Assembly: GCA_019009955.1 (NCBI GenBank)
Contig: CM032230.1
Coordinates: 20,355,501 to 20,419,500, forward strand
Direction of reading: 5' to 3'
Source of the DNA: Riptortus pedestris
Taxonomy: Eukaryota; Arthropoda; Insecta; Hemiptera; Alydidae
DNA: 64,000 bases
This document shows positions 21,393 through 31,893 of this stretch, piece after piece. Position numbers and translations under genes: made by a program. How positions within the stretch are numbered: the first letter of the stretch is position 1; each line of letters begins with the position of its first letter. The notes beneath the pieces were generated by a model, which searched no databases, had not been told where the DNA came from, and was given only the letters and a program-made list of their open reading frames with translations.

Positions 21393-21488
21393 TTAGCAGA
21401 TTTCCCTTGAGGTTGTAGATGTATGTACCTAGTAGATGACGAAAATGAGGTCCGTTCAAAACTGTATATATATATATATATATATATA

Positions 21489-22487
21489 CATGTGTTGTGT
21501 GAAAAAGTGGTTAATCTTCTTATACCCCTTAGAGACTTTTCTACTCTAAGAAAAGACTTAAAAAACAATTTATTCGAAGCTATTAGTATCGTTCAAGAAT
21601 TACAAGAATCAATTGAATTGAAAAAGCAAGATGCATCCAAGGAAAATAGTGAAGACCATATTAAGGTTAGTGACAAACCAACATACTCACAAGCTGTCAA
21701 ATCGAAAATTTCTAATGTTAAGCCGTCACATAAACTTTTAATTAAAAACAAATCAGCCAATACTACCGCTGAAGACACTAGAAATATTTTTAAAAGTTTA
21801 ATTAACCCTGTAGAATTAAAAGTTGGAATCAAAAATATAAGAACCACAAAAAAAGGTGATTTAATTGTAGAAACTGAAAATAAAACTGACATGTTAAAAA
21901 TCCATAGCAAAATTGATAAATCACCTACTATAGATTCCAATCCTATAAAAAAACTGAAACCCAGCTTAATAATTAAAAATATACCAGAAGAAATAACCAA
22001 AAATAATCTATGTGAAGTAATTTTGAGCCAAAATGAAGAATTAGGGATACAAAAAGATGATATCTCAGCTGCATTTATAATCGAGTCCAGAATTAATAGA
22101 AATAAGCGGCATGCAGTGATTCATGTGTCCCCCAAGGCAAGAAATACATTACTTCAGTCAAGACTCAAACTTTTTTATACAATTTGTTATATTGAAGATT
22201 TTGTATCGATTCGTTGGTGCGGAAAATGCTCAAGGTACAACCATGGATCTGCACATTGTTCAGCCACAACCCCAACCTGTCCCTTCTGCACAGGAGAGCA
22301 TAGAGCCCAGGACTGCCCCAAGAAGGAACTCAATGAAGAATGGAAGTGTATTAATTGTCTCAATTACAACAACTATTGTAAACCACATCAGAAAGTCAAC
22401 ATTTCACATTCAGCATTCAATCAGGTATCATGTCCTACATACAAGTTTTTTCTCAACAGGCTAATTCAAAATACAGAGTACTACTAA
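21489..22487 (+). pseudogene. I-like LINE ORF1 (gag-like, zinc knuckles), N-terminus missing
   Basis: Coding sequence begins in frame at the (TA)n junction. The apparent ATG at 21423 lies in HINE sequence and would give a chimeric N-terminus with a Tyr-Ile stretch, so it is not the real start. The middle is Lys-rich with an RRM-like region (SLIIKNIPEE). Near the C-terminus are knuckles CGKCSRYNHGSAHC (C-x2-C-x4-H-x4-C) and CPFCTGEHRAQDC (C-x2-C-x3-H-x4-C), a third Cys/His group, then SHSAFNQVSCPTY and a natural-looking stop. Gag-like proteins of this class bind the element's RNA in RNP particles. Apart from truncation the frame is open. Confidence 0.8.
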
Positions 22488-22849
22488 CTTTTGCTATGAG
22501 ATCATTAATTAAGATTTCTGATTTTCTAACACTTTTATTAGTTAAAAGCGATTTTCAAATGCATCTTTTTATTTCTCAATTGTTCAACTTGATATACACA
22601 GGTTTTGTTCTGGTAACCATGGTAATGAGCCTGTTATCTCATACCAACAATGCACCAAACATAACCTCTTTTAAGAATCCTAACCTCACTTTGTTTACTA
22701 TTGTTGACAAACATGTGCTCCTTATCACTTGCTCCTTCATAACCTATATCACATTGTTTTCATTGCACTGTGATATGAATCATATGTTATTATCTTCATA
22801 CCTTTGCTTTTATTTGTCCTATCAATGTATAATTTTCATACATTTATAA
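22488..22849 (+). other. ORF1-ORF2 spacer with an open frame abutting ORF2
   Basis: About 360 bp separate the two ORFs. A 139-codon frame (22430-22849), overlapping the end of ORF1, is open throughout. It is in the same phase as ORF2, and its TAA (22847-22849) touches the ORF2 ATG. The predicted peptide is hydrophobic and unlike any protein I know. It may be fortuitous, or reflect how ORF2 translation is started by termination and re-initiation. Confidence 0.35.
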
Positions 22850-25438
22850 ATGGGAATGAATAATCAAGTAAATTTTAAAATTAAATTCTTGCAATTGAAC
22901 ATGAAACATTGTAAAAAAGCAAAGGAATTGCTAGCACATGAAATTGGAAATAAAAATGTAGATATAGTATTATTGCAGGAACCTTATATTGGATCAAAAA
23001 TTTCCCATAACTACCAACATAAAATATTTCAGGGAAATGAAAGTTTCTCTCGCACTCAAATTATCTTGGCAAATAAAAATATTGATGCAGTATTAATTTC
23101 GAATTTAAGTAATAAAGATATTACTGTAATAGAAATAAAGGTAGCTTCTTCGTCATTTATAGTCATAAGCGCATACTTCGACATCCAGTCAGATATAAAC
23201 ACTGATCTCATTCATTTGACCAAAATTACCCACACATTTAAAGATCATAAAATAATAATGGGAATTGATTCAAATGCTCGATCAAAATTATGGTATGATA
23301 TACAAACAAACCAACGTGGTCGAAAACTAGAAGAATTTATAATATCAAATAATCTGCTTATAATTAATCAAAATCAGGGTCTTCCAACTTTTGATGGACC
23401 ACGAGGATGTAGCAATATTGATTTGACATTATCTTCTTTTAATTTAATAAGTTATTTAACCAATTGGAAAATCGAAACTAAAGAAAATTTCTCTGATCAT
23501 TTAACACTATCGTTTGATTTATTAATGACTGAGCAAAAGCAAAACATTTTAAATCGTTACGATTTAACTTACAAAATACAGAATGAAGATTGGGAACATT
23601 TTGATTCAACGCTGAGAGAACTTGTATCCAAAGAGTTTAATATCACTGGTGACTTGGACTACGCTCTTACTGAGTACCTAAGAACTAATAATTTGAACAG
23701 TACTATAGAAAAATTATCTACAACTTTGAAGAAAGCATGTAACAAATCTTTTAAAATTTGTAATAAATTCAAAATTTATAACAATAAGAAAACATATAGT
23801 CCCAAACCGTGGTGGGATGATACCCTAAACAATTTAAGGAAACAAGCTAATAAACTTCGTAGACTTTATCAATCCACTAAAAATGATGAAACTTTACGAA
23901 TAACAAGAAAAGAGATGTATTTAAAACATAGACAGCTCTATAAACAAACCATACGTAAAAACAAATTAAATTCTTGGAAGCATTATTGTAGCAATATAGA
24001 TCCCAGCCAAATATGGGGATGGACTTATAAATTTCCTGCAGGAAAACTAAAAAAAGAATTTTCATTAACTACGTTAATGAAAGATGATGGATCATACACA
24101 TCCTCGATTACCGAAACTTATGAATATCTATTGAATACACTGATAAAGAGTGACGACCAAAGTACAGACAATGACCAACATAAACAATTTAGATTAGATG
24201 CACTCGTAGAACCAGAAACTCAGAATGACTTGCCTCTAACTGACACAGAAATCACTGACATTATAAACAACCTAAAAAGAAATAAGTCACCTGGAATTGA
24301 CGGGATTACGGGTGACATTTATAAGCAAGTATTTAATATATTTCCAGAATTTATTAAATATATGTACAAAAGCTGTTTTAAAAAATGCACTTTTCCTGAT
24401 AGATGGAAATGGTCCAAGTTAATATTTATTAATAAACCAGGAAAACGTGATTGTACTGCCTCCTCTGTACGTCCCATATCACTAATCCCTACAGCTGGAA
24501 AGGTACTGGAAAAGATACTTTATAGAAGATTATCACACTTTTTGTACTCTCATTCGTTACTGCAACCAAATCAATTTGGATTTACGCCCCAAACATCTAC
24601 CACAGATGCTCTTCAGAAAACGTTTACATTTATTGAAGAAGCATTGAACGTCGGTAATCAAACTTATCTAATATCATTAGATATAAAAGGAGCATTTGAT
24701 AACGCTTGGTGGCCCTCAATCTTACCGGCCTTACGTAGACTAAATTGCCCTCTTAATTTCTTACTAGTTCGACATTTTTTTCAGAACAGGAAGACTTACA
24801 TTACAACACCAACAATTACTACTCAAAAAGTACAATCATTAGGTACCCCGCAAGGCTCATGTCTTCCCCCATTATTGTGGAATTTAATTATGAATAACCT
24901 ACTACGAAACGAATTACCTCGTAACACAGAAATCATAGCTTTTGCAGATGACATTATTATTCTAATAAAATCCAAATTGTTTACAGAAATTCAAGTAATA
25001 ATTAATATAATTACCCGCATTACTGACTTGTGGGCAAAAGAGCACAAACTCCAATTTAATACTAACAAATGTAATTACATTATTTTTTCTAAAAAACGAT
25101 CAATTCCTCTTCTTACCACACGCATGCAAGGCCAACAAATAAATAGGGTAACTACATTAAAATATCTTGGAGTATTTTTTGATGAAAAATTAAAATGGAA
25201 CACACATATTGACCAACTACAAAACAAACTGCTTAGACTTATACATAACCTCTCCTTAGTTTCAAAATTGAAATGGGGACTCCCATCTGAAGCATTGCAT
25301 ATAATGTATAAAGGAGCTATTTTACCCGCTTTGACTTACGGACTAAACATCTGGCATCATGGACTAAACAGACAATACAATTTGAAAAAACTACAGAGTA
25401 CAAAGATTGATGGCCCTAAAAATAATAAAAGGTTTTAA
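22850..25438 (+). CDS. I-like LINE ORF2: endonuclease and reverse transcriptase
   Basis: The ATG at 22850 starts an 862-codon frame. The apurinic-type endonuclease spans roughly residues 10-225: LQLNMKHCKKA, VDIVLLQEPYIG, IIMGIDSNARSKLW, GCSNIDLTLSS and the catalytic SDH in NFSDHLTL. The RT spans roughly 470-790: SPGIDGITGD, VRPISLIPTAGKVLEKIL, motif A LISLDIKGAFDNAWW, motif B GTPQGSCLPPLLWN (SCLPP is unusual where SvlSP or ScsGP is common), motif C IAFADDII with both Asp, and LKYLGVFFDEKLKW. The frame ends early at 25438 because of a one-base indel near 25400-25415; the intended reading continues into RNase H. Confidence 0.85.
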   Translation: MGMNNQVNFKIKFLQLNMKHCKKAKELLAHEIGNKNVDIVLLQEPYIGSKISHNYQHKIFQGNESFSRTQIILANKNIDAVLISNLSNKDITVIEIKVASSSFIVISAYFDIQSDINTDLIHLTKITHTFKDHKIIMGIDSNARSKLWYDIQTNQRGRKLEEFIISNNLLIINQNQGLPTFDGPRGCSNIDLTLSSFNLISYLTNWKIETKENFSDHLTLSFDLLMTEQKQNILNRYDLTYKIQNEDWEHFDSTLRELVSKEFNITGDLDYALTEYLRTNNLNSTIEKLSTTLKKACNKSFKICNKFKIYNNKKTYSPKPWWDDTLNNLRKQANKLRRLYQSTKNDETLRITRKEMYLKHRQLYKQTIRKNKLNSWKHYCSNIDPSQIWGWTYKFPAGKLKKEFSLTTLMKDDGSYTSSITETYEYLLNTLIKSDDQSTDNDQHKQFRLDALVEPETQNDLPLTDTEITDIINNLKRNKSPGIDGITGDIYKQVFNIFPEFIKYMYKSCFKKCTFPDRWKWSKLIFINKPGKRDCTASSVRPISLIPTAGKVLEKILYRRLSHFLYSHSLLQPNQFGFTPQTSTTDALQKTFTFIEEALNVGNQTYLISLDIKGAFDNAWWPSILPALRRLNCPLNFLLVRHFFQNRKTYITTPTITTQKVQSLGTPQGSCLPPLLWNLIMNNLLRNELPRNTEIIAFADDIIILIKSKLFTEIQVIINIITRITDLWAKEHKLQFNTNKCNYIIFSKKRSIPLLTTRMQGQQINRVTTLKYLGVFFDEKLKWNTHIDQLQNKLLRLIHNLSLVSKLKWGLPSEALHIMYKGAILPALTYGLNIWHHGLNRQYNLKKLQSTKIDGPKNNKRF

Positions 25439-26514
25439 ATGATGCAGCATGTGTATTAGGTAAACTAATACCAATAGATCTCATTGCAAACCAGTACGTA
25501 ACTCAATTCTCTCTTTTGAAAACCTCAACAGCCAACTCGAACTATCTGCCTGAAGAAATAGAAAGAGAAATCCATTATAAGGACTGGCTCCACCCGTCGT
25601 TATATCCAAGTATTTGTTTAAACCCATGCAATAATGCCGATATAAGCATTTATACTGATGGCAGTAAGGATGAAACCCAAGTCGGTTGTGCTTTTGTGGT
25701 TTTTGAAAGAGATGAACTAATAGACATACAAAAATTCAGACTTGGAAAACTGTGTACCAATAATCAGGCAGAAAAAATTGCAATCTTAAAAAGTTTACTG
25801 TACATAGACGACAAACAACCTTCAACACACATCAACATTTACACTGATAGCCACAATTCTTTACAATCACTACAAAATTATACAATTCATGACCCTTTGA
25901 CAGAAAAAATCAGACAGTTACTTACAAAACTTAAACAAAATAATATACACATACACTTTTGCTGGATCAAAGGGCATTCGGGAATTTTGGGAAACGATCT
26001 CGCTGATTTATCTGTAAAATCAGCGTCAAAAGATGTCAAAATTCCAGAATGTTACAACAAAATAACAAAATCACACTTAAAAACACAATTACTTACTGAC
26101 ACAATTAACACATGGCAACAGAACTGGAATACGACTATGAAAGGACAACATTTAAAGATATTTATTCCAGACATTAAAGAGTACTTAGGACAAAAATTAA
26201 TATCAACAGACTTTTACTTGACACAATTATTAACTGGACACGGAACAACAAATTCTTACTTTAATCGTTTTGGCCTAACAGATCAACTAAACTGTTACTG
26301 CGACTTAACTACTGAACAGACATACAGACACTTGCTCTATGACTGCAGACTACTAACGGACCAAAGAGAAGACTTTAAATCCCAATTAAAATGCCGACAA
26401 GAAAATTGGCCTGTTGAGGAAAAACTATTATTTTATAAACATAATAAACCATTAAAAAAGTTTGCTGAAGAAATGTATGACTTCTTAAACTATTTGAAAC
26501 TGAAATACAGTTAA
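25410..26514 (+). pseudogene. I-like LINE ORF2, C-terminal part: RNase H and Cys/His tail
   Basis: This is the ORF2 continuation after the frameshift, so it has no start of its own; the first Met at 25516 is internal. RNase H residues are all present: IYTDGSK (D), NQAEKIAIL (E), IYTDSHNSL (D) and IKGHSGILGNDLAD (H, D). It would degrade the RNA strand after reverse transcription. The C-terminal TGHGTTNSYFNRFG and CYCDLTTEQTYRHLLYDC hold a Cys/His cluster common to I/R1/Jockey-type proteins. The stop TAA is at 26512-26514. Confidence 0.85.
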
Positions 26515-26740
26515 ATTAATTATTCAGCATTGAATCCAAATTTTGTTTTAGTTTTTCTTTTCTTTTTTTTTTTTTTTTTGTTGTATATTATTTTATTGTA
26601 TAAATATTTTATGTTATTATAGTTTAAAAAAAAAAAAAAAATGTTATGTATCAAGCACACGTTATGTACTAATTACTTACGGGACGTGTGGATAATAAAC
26701 TCCCTTCCTGTAGGGTTACTTCAGGAAGGAAATAAATAAA

Positions 26741-26759
<19 letters not shown>
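26515..26759 (+). other. 3' UTR of the I-like LINE with poly(T)/poly(A) arms
   Basis: A T-run (about 26562-26579) and an A-run (about 26626-26641) can pair across about 45 bp. CGGGACGTGTGGATAATAAA, GGGTTACTTCAGGAAGGAAA and a 3' A-tail follow. The same layout is kept in the fragment at 39441-39673, so it belongs to the element. Confidence 0.7.
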
Positions 26760-26813
<54 letters not shown>

Positions 26814-27247
26814 GTTACCGCTCTAGTGGTCGCAATTTTTTTTAATCGGTACCAAACTCGATATTTAGTCGTTTTATGTAAAGAAAGATCAAGCTCGTTA
26901 ACGGCTGAAATCGGACCAGTGGGAGGGGGGGGGTTTAGAGGGGAGGATTTTCGAAAATTCGAAATATCCCCGTTACTATACGTCGGATCGAAACATTTTA
27001 CATAATCAATCTTATTGCAAATTAAATTTACTATAAATATTGTGATATACATTTTATCTCTATCTTGAATATTAACTGAGATATTTGCATTTTTATTAAA
27101 TCTCGGCGCCTAACAGACGAGAGTTACATTCCCTCCAAAAGCTAGTTCGGCCGTTTCTTGACTGGCCCGGCTCTCGTGAACTTTCTCTATTGTAAAACTT
27201 CACGTGGGAAATCTGCTTAGTTTACGCAGCCCCTGCGTGACGGACTT

Positions 27248-27599
27248 TCTTTATTATGACTCACCATCTACTGATAACATAATCGTGGACAACTTAATAA
27301 ACCTTCGCCCTTTAACAATCTTATTGAAATTCCTTAAGAAGTTCATTTCATTTGCCTCAAATCAGAGCCTTATTATGGAAGATTGGGAGAATAGTGAGGA
27401 CTCAGAAAGTCTTCTCAATGATTGAAAAGGCGTCAACGAGCAACCCCAAATATGATGATGAAGAAACAGCCGCAGACATTTCAATGAAGTATTGAGGAAA
27501 TTTGAATGTTCTAGACGATAATATGAACACACACCTCACAATTGCTATCGAAACTAAAAATTTCGGCAAAGTTTAAAAGATGTGACACTTAGCAGGTGA
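27248..27599. other. Spacer between HINE end and ankyrin-like remnant
   Basis: An open frame (to 27425) reads LINLRPLTILLKFLKKF and MEDWENSEDSESLLND. It may be decayed exon sequence upstream of the ankyrin-like region but has no recognisable domain. Confidence 0.35.
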
Positions 27600-28163
27600 A
27601 AATTGACCAACGATATTAAATGGCAACAGAGTAAAATTGGCACCATATTATATATGCCATGTTAGGAGGTGAGCGAAACATTAAAAAAGGGGTGAATCTG
27701 AAGGTCCCTAACCTGGATAATAATGACTTTTGGTCAACTACTGCTATTGGAGCAGCATTGTTTTTTACGAAATTACCCTTTCATTAAATCATTATTCAAA
27801 TATAACCCATTTATACCGATTAAGGAATTTGTCATGGATGATAAAATATCGAAGTATATTAAGAGAAATGAGCTAAACACTAATTTAATGTTTTTAATTA
27901 ACCTGTTGCACGGCAATAAAAAATAATTGCTTCGAAGTCGAATTTGCTCGATATGAAGCACGTTGACATTAATACGTTATTGAGGGGAATGCGCCCACTG
28001 CACGCACACTTCTCTTTCTAGTCAAAAGTTTGACATGATTGAATTTCTAGCACAAAAAGGAGTAGATCGAACATTGAAGGATAAGCATGGACGTGGAGAG
28101 TTAGCTCCTGAGATTGCACCTCAATCTTATCAGTTAAATCAATCAATCTTAAATTTATGTTAA
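27600..28163 (+). pseudogene. Ankyrin-repeat-like pseudogene remnant
   Basis: Several short frames carry ankyrin-like signatures in order. GVNLKVPNLDNNDFWSTTA then IGAALFF lies around 27686-27765, HVDINTLLRGMRPLHAHF around 27959-28020, and FDMIEFLAQKGVDRTLKDKH at 28029 onward. RGMRPLHA resembles the G-x-TPLHxA start of a repeat, and FDMIEFLAQKGVDRTLKD resembles its second helix and loop. Frameshifts and stops lie between them, and the last frame stops at 28161-28163. Ankyrin repeats mediate protein binding; the parent protein cannot be named from this debris. It could be a retrocopy or a dead exon cluster. Confidence 0.5.
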
Positions 28164-28550
28164 ATAAATCAACACAGTTTAATTCATTATTTCAAGGAAT
28201 TTCATCAATGTTCTAATGATTGCTTCAGTTAACACACATGCCATAAAATTTTATTATGAAGCACCTATTTAACTTATGCAGTGGTTGATATGTCCTATAC
28301 CAGGCATTTCAAGACTCCAGCTTTTATATGAATCAATAAGCTAGCTGTCACCTTTGTCTTTGTATCATGCAGAAACTAAATGTCAACAGCTTAGCCGTGT
28401 CAATGTTTAGTTTCAATATATTACAATTTCCGCCTCTCTCTACCTACTCCGGTAATAGGAATATAACGACCAAGATCTGGGTCACATTACTAAGGTGTGA
28501 AGGCTAGAAGCGATCCCAGTAGTGTTAGTGGAATGAGAGGCCAATGTTAA
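28164..28550. other. AT-rich spacer, nothing recognised
   Basis: No repeat or coding match is seen before the next HINE. Confidence 0.5.
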
Positions 28551-29008
28551 AGAGTCGCAGGGGCTGCGTAAACTTAGCAGATTTTCCACGTGAAGTTATA
28601 AAATAGAGAAATCTGCCTAATAATAACAGTAGTAGTAACGAATCTCTAAACCTATTCACGAGGGACGAACAGTTACGGAAACAGCCGCACTTGCTCTCGG
28701 CGGAAGGTCCCGAGCATAGCAGACTCCTGCCGACCACACACAATAAAAATGCAAATATCTCGGTTAATATTGAAGATAGAGAATAAATGTATAGAACAAT
28801 ATTTATAGTAAATTTAATTTGCAATAAGATTGATTCTATGCAATTATTCGATTCGGCGCATAATAACGGAGATATTTCGAATAAACCCCCACTCCCACTG
28901 GTCCAATTTCGGCCATTAACGAACTTGATCTTTCATTTTACATAAAACAATTAAATTTCGAGTTTGGTAACGATCAAACAAAAATTGGGACCGCTAGATC
29001 GTTAAGAG

Positions 29009-29076
<68 letters not shown>

Positions 29077-29194
29077 TTGAACAGACCTCATTTTCGTCAT
29101 CTGGGTAGGATCGATGGACATTTGAAGAAAGTTTTCGAAAATCGCGTCATGAGTACGACCTCAATAGCTGATTTCCCTTGAGGGAAATCTGCTA
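28551..29194 (-). mobile_element. HINE element, complete
   Basis: The hairpin (GCAGGGGCTGCG) is at 28556-28570, the inverted repeat follows, the (TA)n core lies at about 29012-29072 and the 5' palindrome at 29167-29193. Between hairpin and core it shows the fast-changing block with AACAGTAGTAGTAACGAATC also found at 29955 and, in opposite sense, near 7235. Confidence 0.85.
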
Positions 29195-29579
29195 AAACAT
29201 TCAATTAAAGCAAATACTTCACAACGGTGACTAGCAGCCGGAAAAAGGAAAAATTCATAACGCAAAGTTGATTGGTCGTATAACAAAATACAATTTGGTG
29301 AGCCATCCTGAGACTCGATCATTGCTCTGTTCCATCGTCTTAGTACCCACTATACCATATTGCCGGTAAAAGAAATAACCTATTAACTGATTATTACTGA
29401 TGTCGCGATTTTCGAAAAATACCTTAACTACACATCGACTGTAACTAGGAGATGAAGTAAAAATGTCATTCAAAAGCTAATTCATAAGGAGAAAACGGCT
29501 TCATAAAAGAATTAAGAATGGCTGATTACCGATAAAGAATTGCTGATTGCACGGCTTAATCATCACATGTCATTAAAAA
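29195..29579. other. Spacer carrying a tRNA-like segment
   Basis: Apart from the tRNA-like stretch at 29299-29372 nothing is recognised. Confidence 0.45.
29299..29372 (-). repeat. tRNA-like / second SINE-type head
   Basis: On the minus strand, TGGTATAGTGGGTACTAAG resembles a tRNA A box. ATCGAGTCTCAGGATGG resembles a weak B box with a plausible spacing. The arms do not form a full cloverleaf by eye, so it is more likely a SINE head or tRNA relic than a tRNA gene. No second copy is seen in this window. Confidence 0.35.
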
Positions 29580-29874
29580 AATATTAAATACTAAGATGCT
29601 TGCATGTTTTAGTTTTCAGCATTCAGTAAACCCCCACTGCCATGCCATTCTGTAAACAAACACCCACCATATTAACAAGAATCTGCTATACATGAACCTC
29701 TCTTTTCGAAGTTAATACCAAATATTGTTTTCATTCAACTTTCACTCTGAGAGGTGTAGGTACTAATAATTTTGTGACATCATCATTGACGAAACTGCAA
29801 GATTATTCTTTGATCAACACCAGACTCAATATTTAACCGTTTCATGGGAAACTATAACATCTTAAAAGATTAAA
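29580..29874 (+). repeat. HINE-2 fragment, rearranged
   Basis: TTCAGTAAACCCCCACTGCC, a TAATACCAAATATTG block and AGACTCAATATTTAACCG are HINE-2 words, but their order is not that of an intact copy. Confidence 0.5.
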
Positions 29875-30415
29875 AAGTCCGTCACACAGTGGCTGCGTAA
29901 ACTAAGCAGATTTCCCACGTGAAGTTTTACAATATAGAAATTTGCCTCATAATAACAGTAGTAGTAAAGAATCTCTAAACCTATTCACAAGGGACGAACC
30001 GTTAAGGAACCGGCCGCCCTAGCTCTCGGCGGAAAGTCCCGAACATAGACGACTCTTGCCGACCACACACACAATACAAATGCAAATATCTCGGTTAATA
30101 TTCAACATACAGAATAAATGTATAGAACAATATTTACAGTACATTTAATTTGCAATAAGATTGGTTCTATACAATTGTTTGATCCAATGTATGGTAACGG
30201 AGATATTTTGAATTTTCGTAAATCCCCCGCTCCCACTGGTCCGACCAGTATATATATTTGTCTGTTAACGCTCTAGCGGTCGCAATTTTCGTTTCGTAGT
30301 TACCAAACTCGATATTTAAACGTATTATGCAAAAAGACAGATGAAGTTCGTTAATGGCTGAAATCGGACCAGTGGGAGGGGGGGTTAAGGGGGATGTTCG
30401 AAAATATGAAATTAT
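29875..30415. mobile_element. HINE fold-back chimera
   Basis: A minus-strand 3' half (29875-30244, hairpin to the CCCACTGGTCCGA block) is joined to a plus-strand segment (30249-30415: TA core, CTCTAGCGGTCGCAATTTTC, GTTCGTTAATGGCTGAAAT, GGACCAGTGGGAGGG). The junction is ACTGGTCCGACCAGT, itself palindromic. The two halves share the same block in opposite senses, so the structure is a fold-back, not two adjacent insertions. Confidence 0.7.
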
Positions 30416-30765
30416 CAGAGTAAAACATAAAATCGCAAGTAAGTTTGGGTTAAGACCTTGAAGGAGATGAGCGAGGCGTTGATGAATAGCCGTGATGATA
30501 GTAACGAGTATCGACTGTGAAGGCGGCATTGAGTGACTAGCAGTGCCTGATAAATGATGCTATAGTCAAGGCCTCGTCCTTCCTTTAAATAAATTCCTCC
30601 GGGCAAAATGTCATCCCAGATCCTGTAAACACCTCAACAACTATTAATAACCGACGGCAAAGCATTTAATTTCAGCCCGGTGACGTAGCTCCGGTCAGGG
30701 TCATAAAGTCTACTCTCCTTTCATCGAAATGAAATTTCATACTTTCCGTCTAGGCCAGAAAGTCC
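30416..30765. other. GC-richer unassigned segment
   Basis: The stretch is less AT-rich than its surroundings and has minus frames of 120 and 63 codons, but no domain I know and no repeat partner in the window. Confidence 0.4.
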
Positions 30766-31526
30766 GTCACCCAGGGGCTGTGTAAACCAAGCAAATTACC
30801 CACGTATAACGGACTGTGATCTCATATCACCACATATCTCTACTTCTATTTAAGAAATCGTAAAGTATTAGGGGTTACAGGAAGCTGATAACAAGAAAAC
30901 ACAAATAACTCGCTTAAAACTTGAGTTATGACAAAATGTGGATAACAACAATTGTAGAATATAGTTTAACATTTTACGGTCGAACTCATTGTAACGAGAT
31001 ACTTTGAATTCTCAAATCTATTCGGTATCTGATTTCAGTATGATCTTTAGTGTGGACTGAAACGGTTTAATATCAAGTTTGGTATAGTTCAAAAAAACAT
31101 TTTCCTGACAAGAAAGAAAAATCTTAATTGATGACGTCATCACACAAGGAGCTTGCATGTATCCTGCATTATAAATGTCTCATGAAAACAGTATATGATG
31201 GTACTTAAGTTTCAAACAAAGTTTTTTATTAGATAACATAGTATTGTTTATCTAACTCAGTAGGAAACCTAAAAAATTCAAATATCTCGGTTAATATTCA
31301 AGATAGAGAATAGATATATTTAACTATATTTATTGTAGATTTAATTTGTATTATGTCTGGTTTTATACAATATTTCGGTCCGACGTATAATAATGGAGAT
31401 ATTTCGAATTTTCAAAATTCCTGCACTCTGAACCCCCGGTCCGATTTTAGGTGTTAACAAACTAGGCCTTTAGTTTGAAATGCTTATATATCGAGTTTGC
31501 AAACGATAAAGGAAAACTTACGACTG

Positions 31527-31529
<3 letters not shown>
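30766..31529 (-). mobile_element. HINE-2 element, 3' end and interior
   Basis: It starts at AGTCCGTCACCCAGGGGCTG (hairpin) and runs through the HINE-2 specific block (TGATCTCATATCACCACATA) and TGATGACGTCATCACACAAG. TCTCGGTTAATATTCAAGAT and the CGATAAAGG arm follow, and it ends at a (CT)n(TA)n microsatellite. This is the best example of the long HINE-2 interior. Confidence 0.65.

Positions 31530-31620
<91 letters not shown>
31530..31620. repeat. Compound (CT)n(TA)n microsatellite
   Basis: About 38 bp of CT repeats passes directly into about 50 bp of TA repeats at the position of a HINE core. Confidence 0.85.
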
Positions 31621-31625
<5 letters not shown>

Positions 31626-31893
31626 TAAATTTATGCACTGACCAGTGATTATTTATACATTTTTTTTACACCAGTATTTAAGAAAAATAATAATTTCTTA
31701 GTACTGTAATTTATTACATCCCCGACGAGCTCATTCAAGAGCAACACTTCATTGGGTTAGTCAGCCATCGATTAAATTTTAAAAATAAATACTTATATTA
31801 TATATTCGTCATTATACGTATAAAATAGCGAATTATGCAGGCAACTATAGTAAACTGTTAAGTATAATTGCTGAATCGATTAAATAAATATAG
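31621..31893. other. AT-rich spacer, nothing recognised
   Basis: No feature could be assigned upstream of the pseudogene. Confidence 0.5.

Larger units (their letters stand above)
21489..26759 (+). mobile_element. I-superfamily non-LTR retrotransposon, 5'-truncated, nearly intact
   Basis: The element carries a gag-like ORF1 with CCHC knuckles and an ORF2 with apurinic-type endonuclease, reverse transcriptase and RNase H. A 3' UTR ending in AATAAATA plus about 20 A follows. RNase H after the RT points to the I group (I, Nimb, Loa or related clades) rather than Jockey or CR1. The only coding damage I can see is loss of the ORF1 start by 5' truncation and one frameshift in ORF2 near 25400-25415. 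It is the youngest-looking coding element in the window. Confidence 0.88.
21393..27247 (+). mobile_element. HINE element split by an I-like LINE
   Basis: The 5' half is at 21393-21488 (short palindrome, GATGACGAAAATGAGG, TTCAAAACTG, then (TA)n). The 3' half is at 26760-27247 ((TA)n, CTCTAGTGGTCGCAATTTTT, GTTAACGGCTGAAAT, TCGGATCGAAACATTTTA, GGGAAATCTGCTTAG, ACGCAGCCCCTGCGT, GACGGACTT). The LINE went into the TA core. The 3' half is among the best-preserved HINE sequences in the window. Confidence 0.85.

Noticed and set aside
21423..21490. ATG at 21423 as the start of the gag-like ORF1
   Set aside because: The first codons lie in HINE arm and (TA)n; in-frame fusion is accidental and the true N-terminus was lost by truncation.
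29299..29372. Functional tRNA gene
   Set aside because: A- and B-box-like words are present but a complete cloverleaf with matched acceptor arm could not be drawn by eye.
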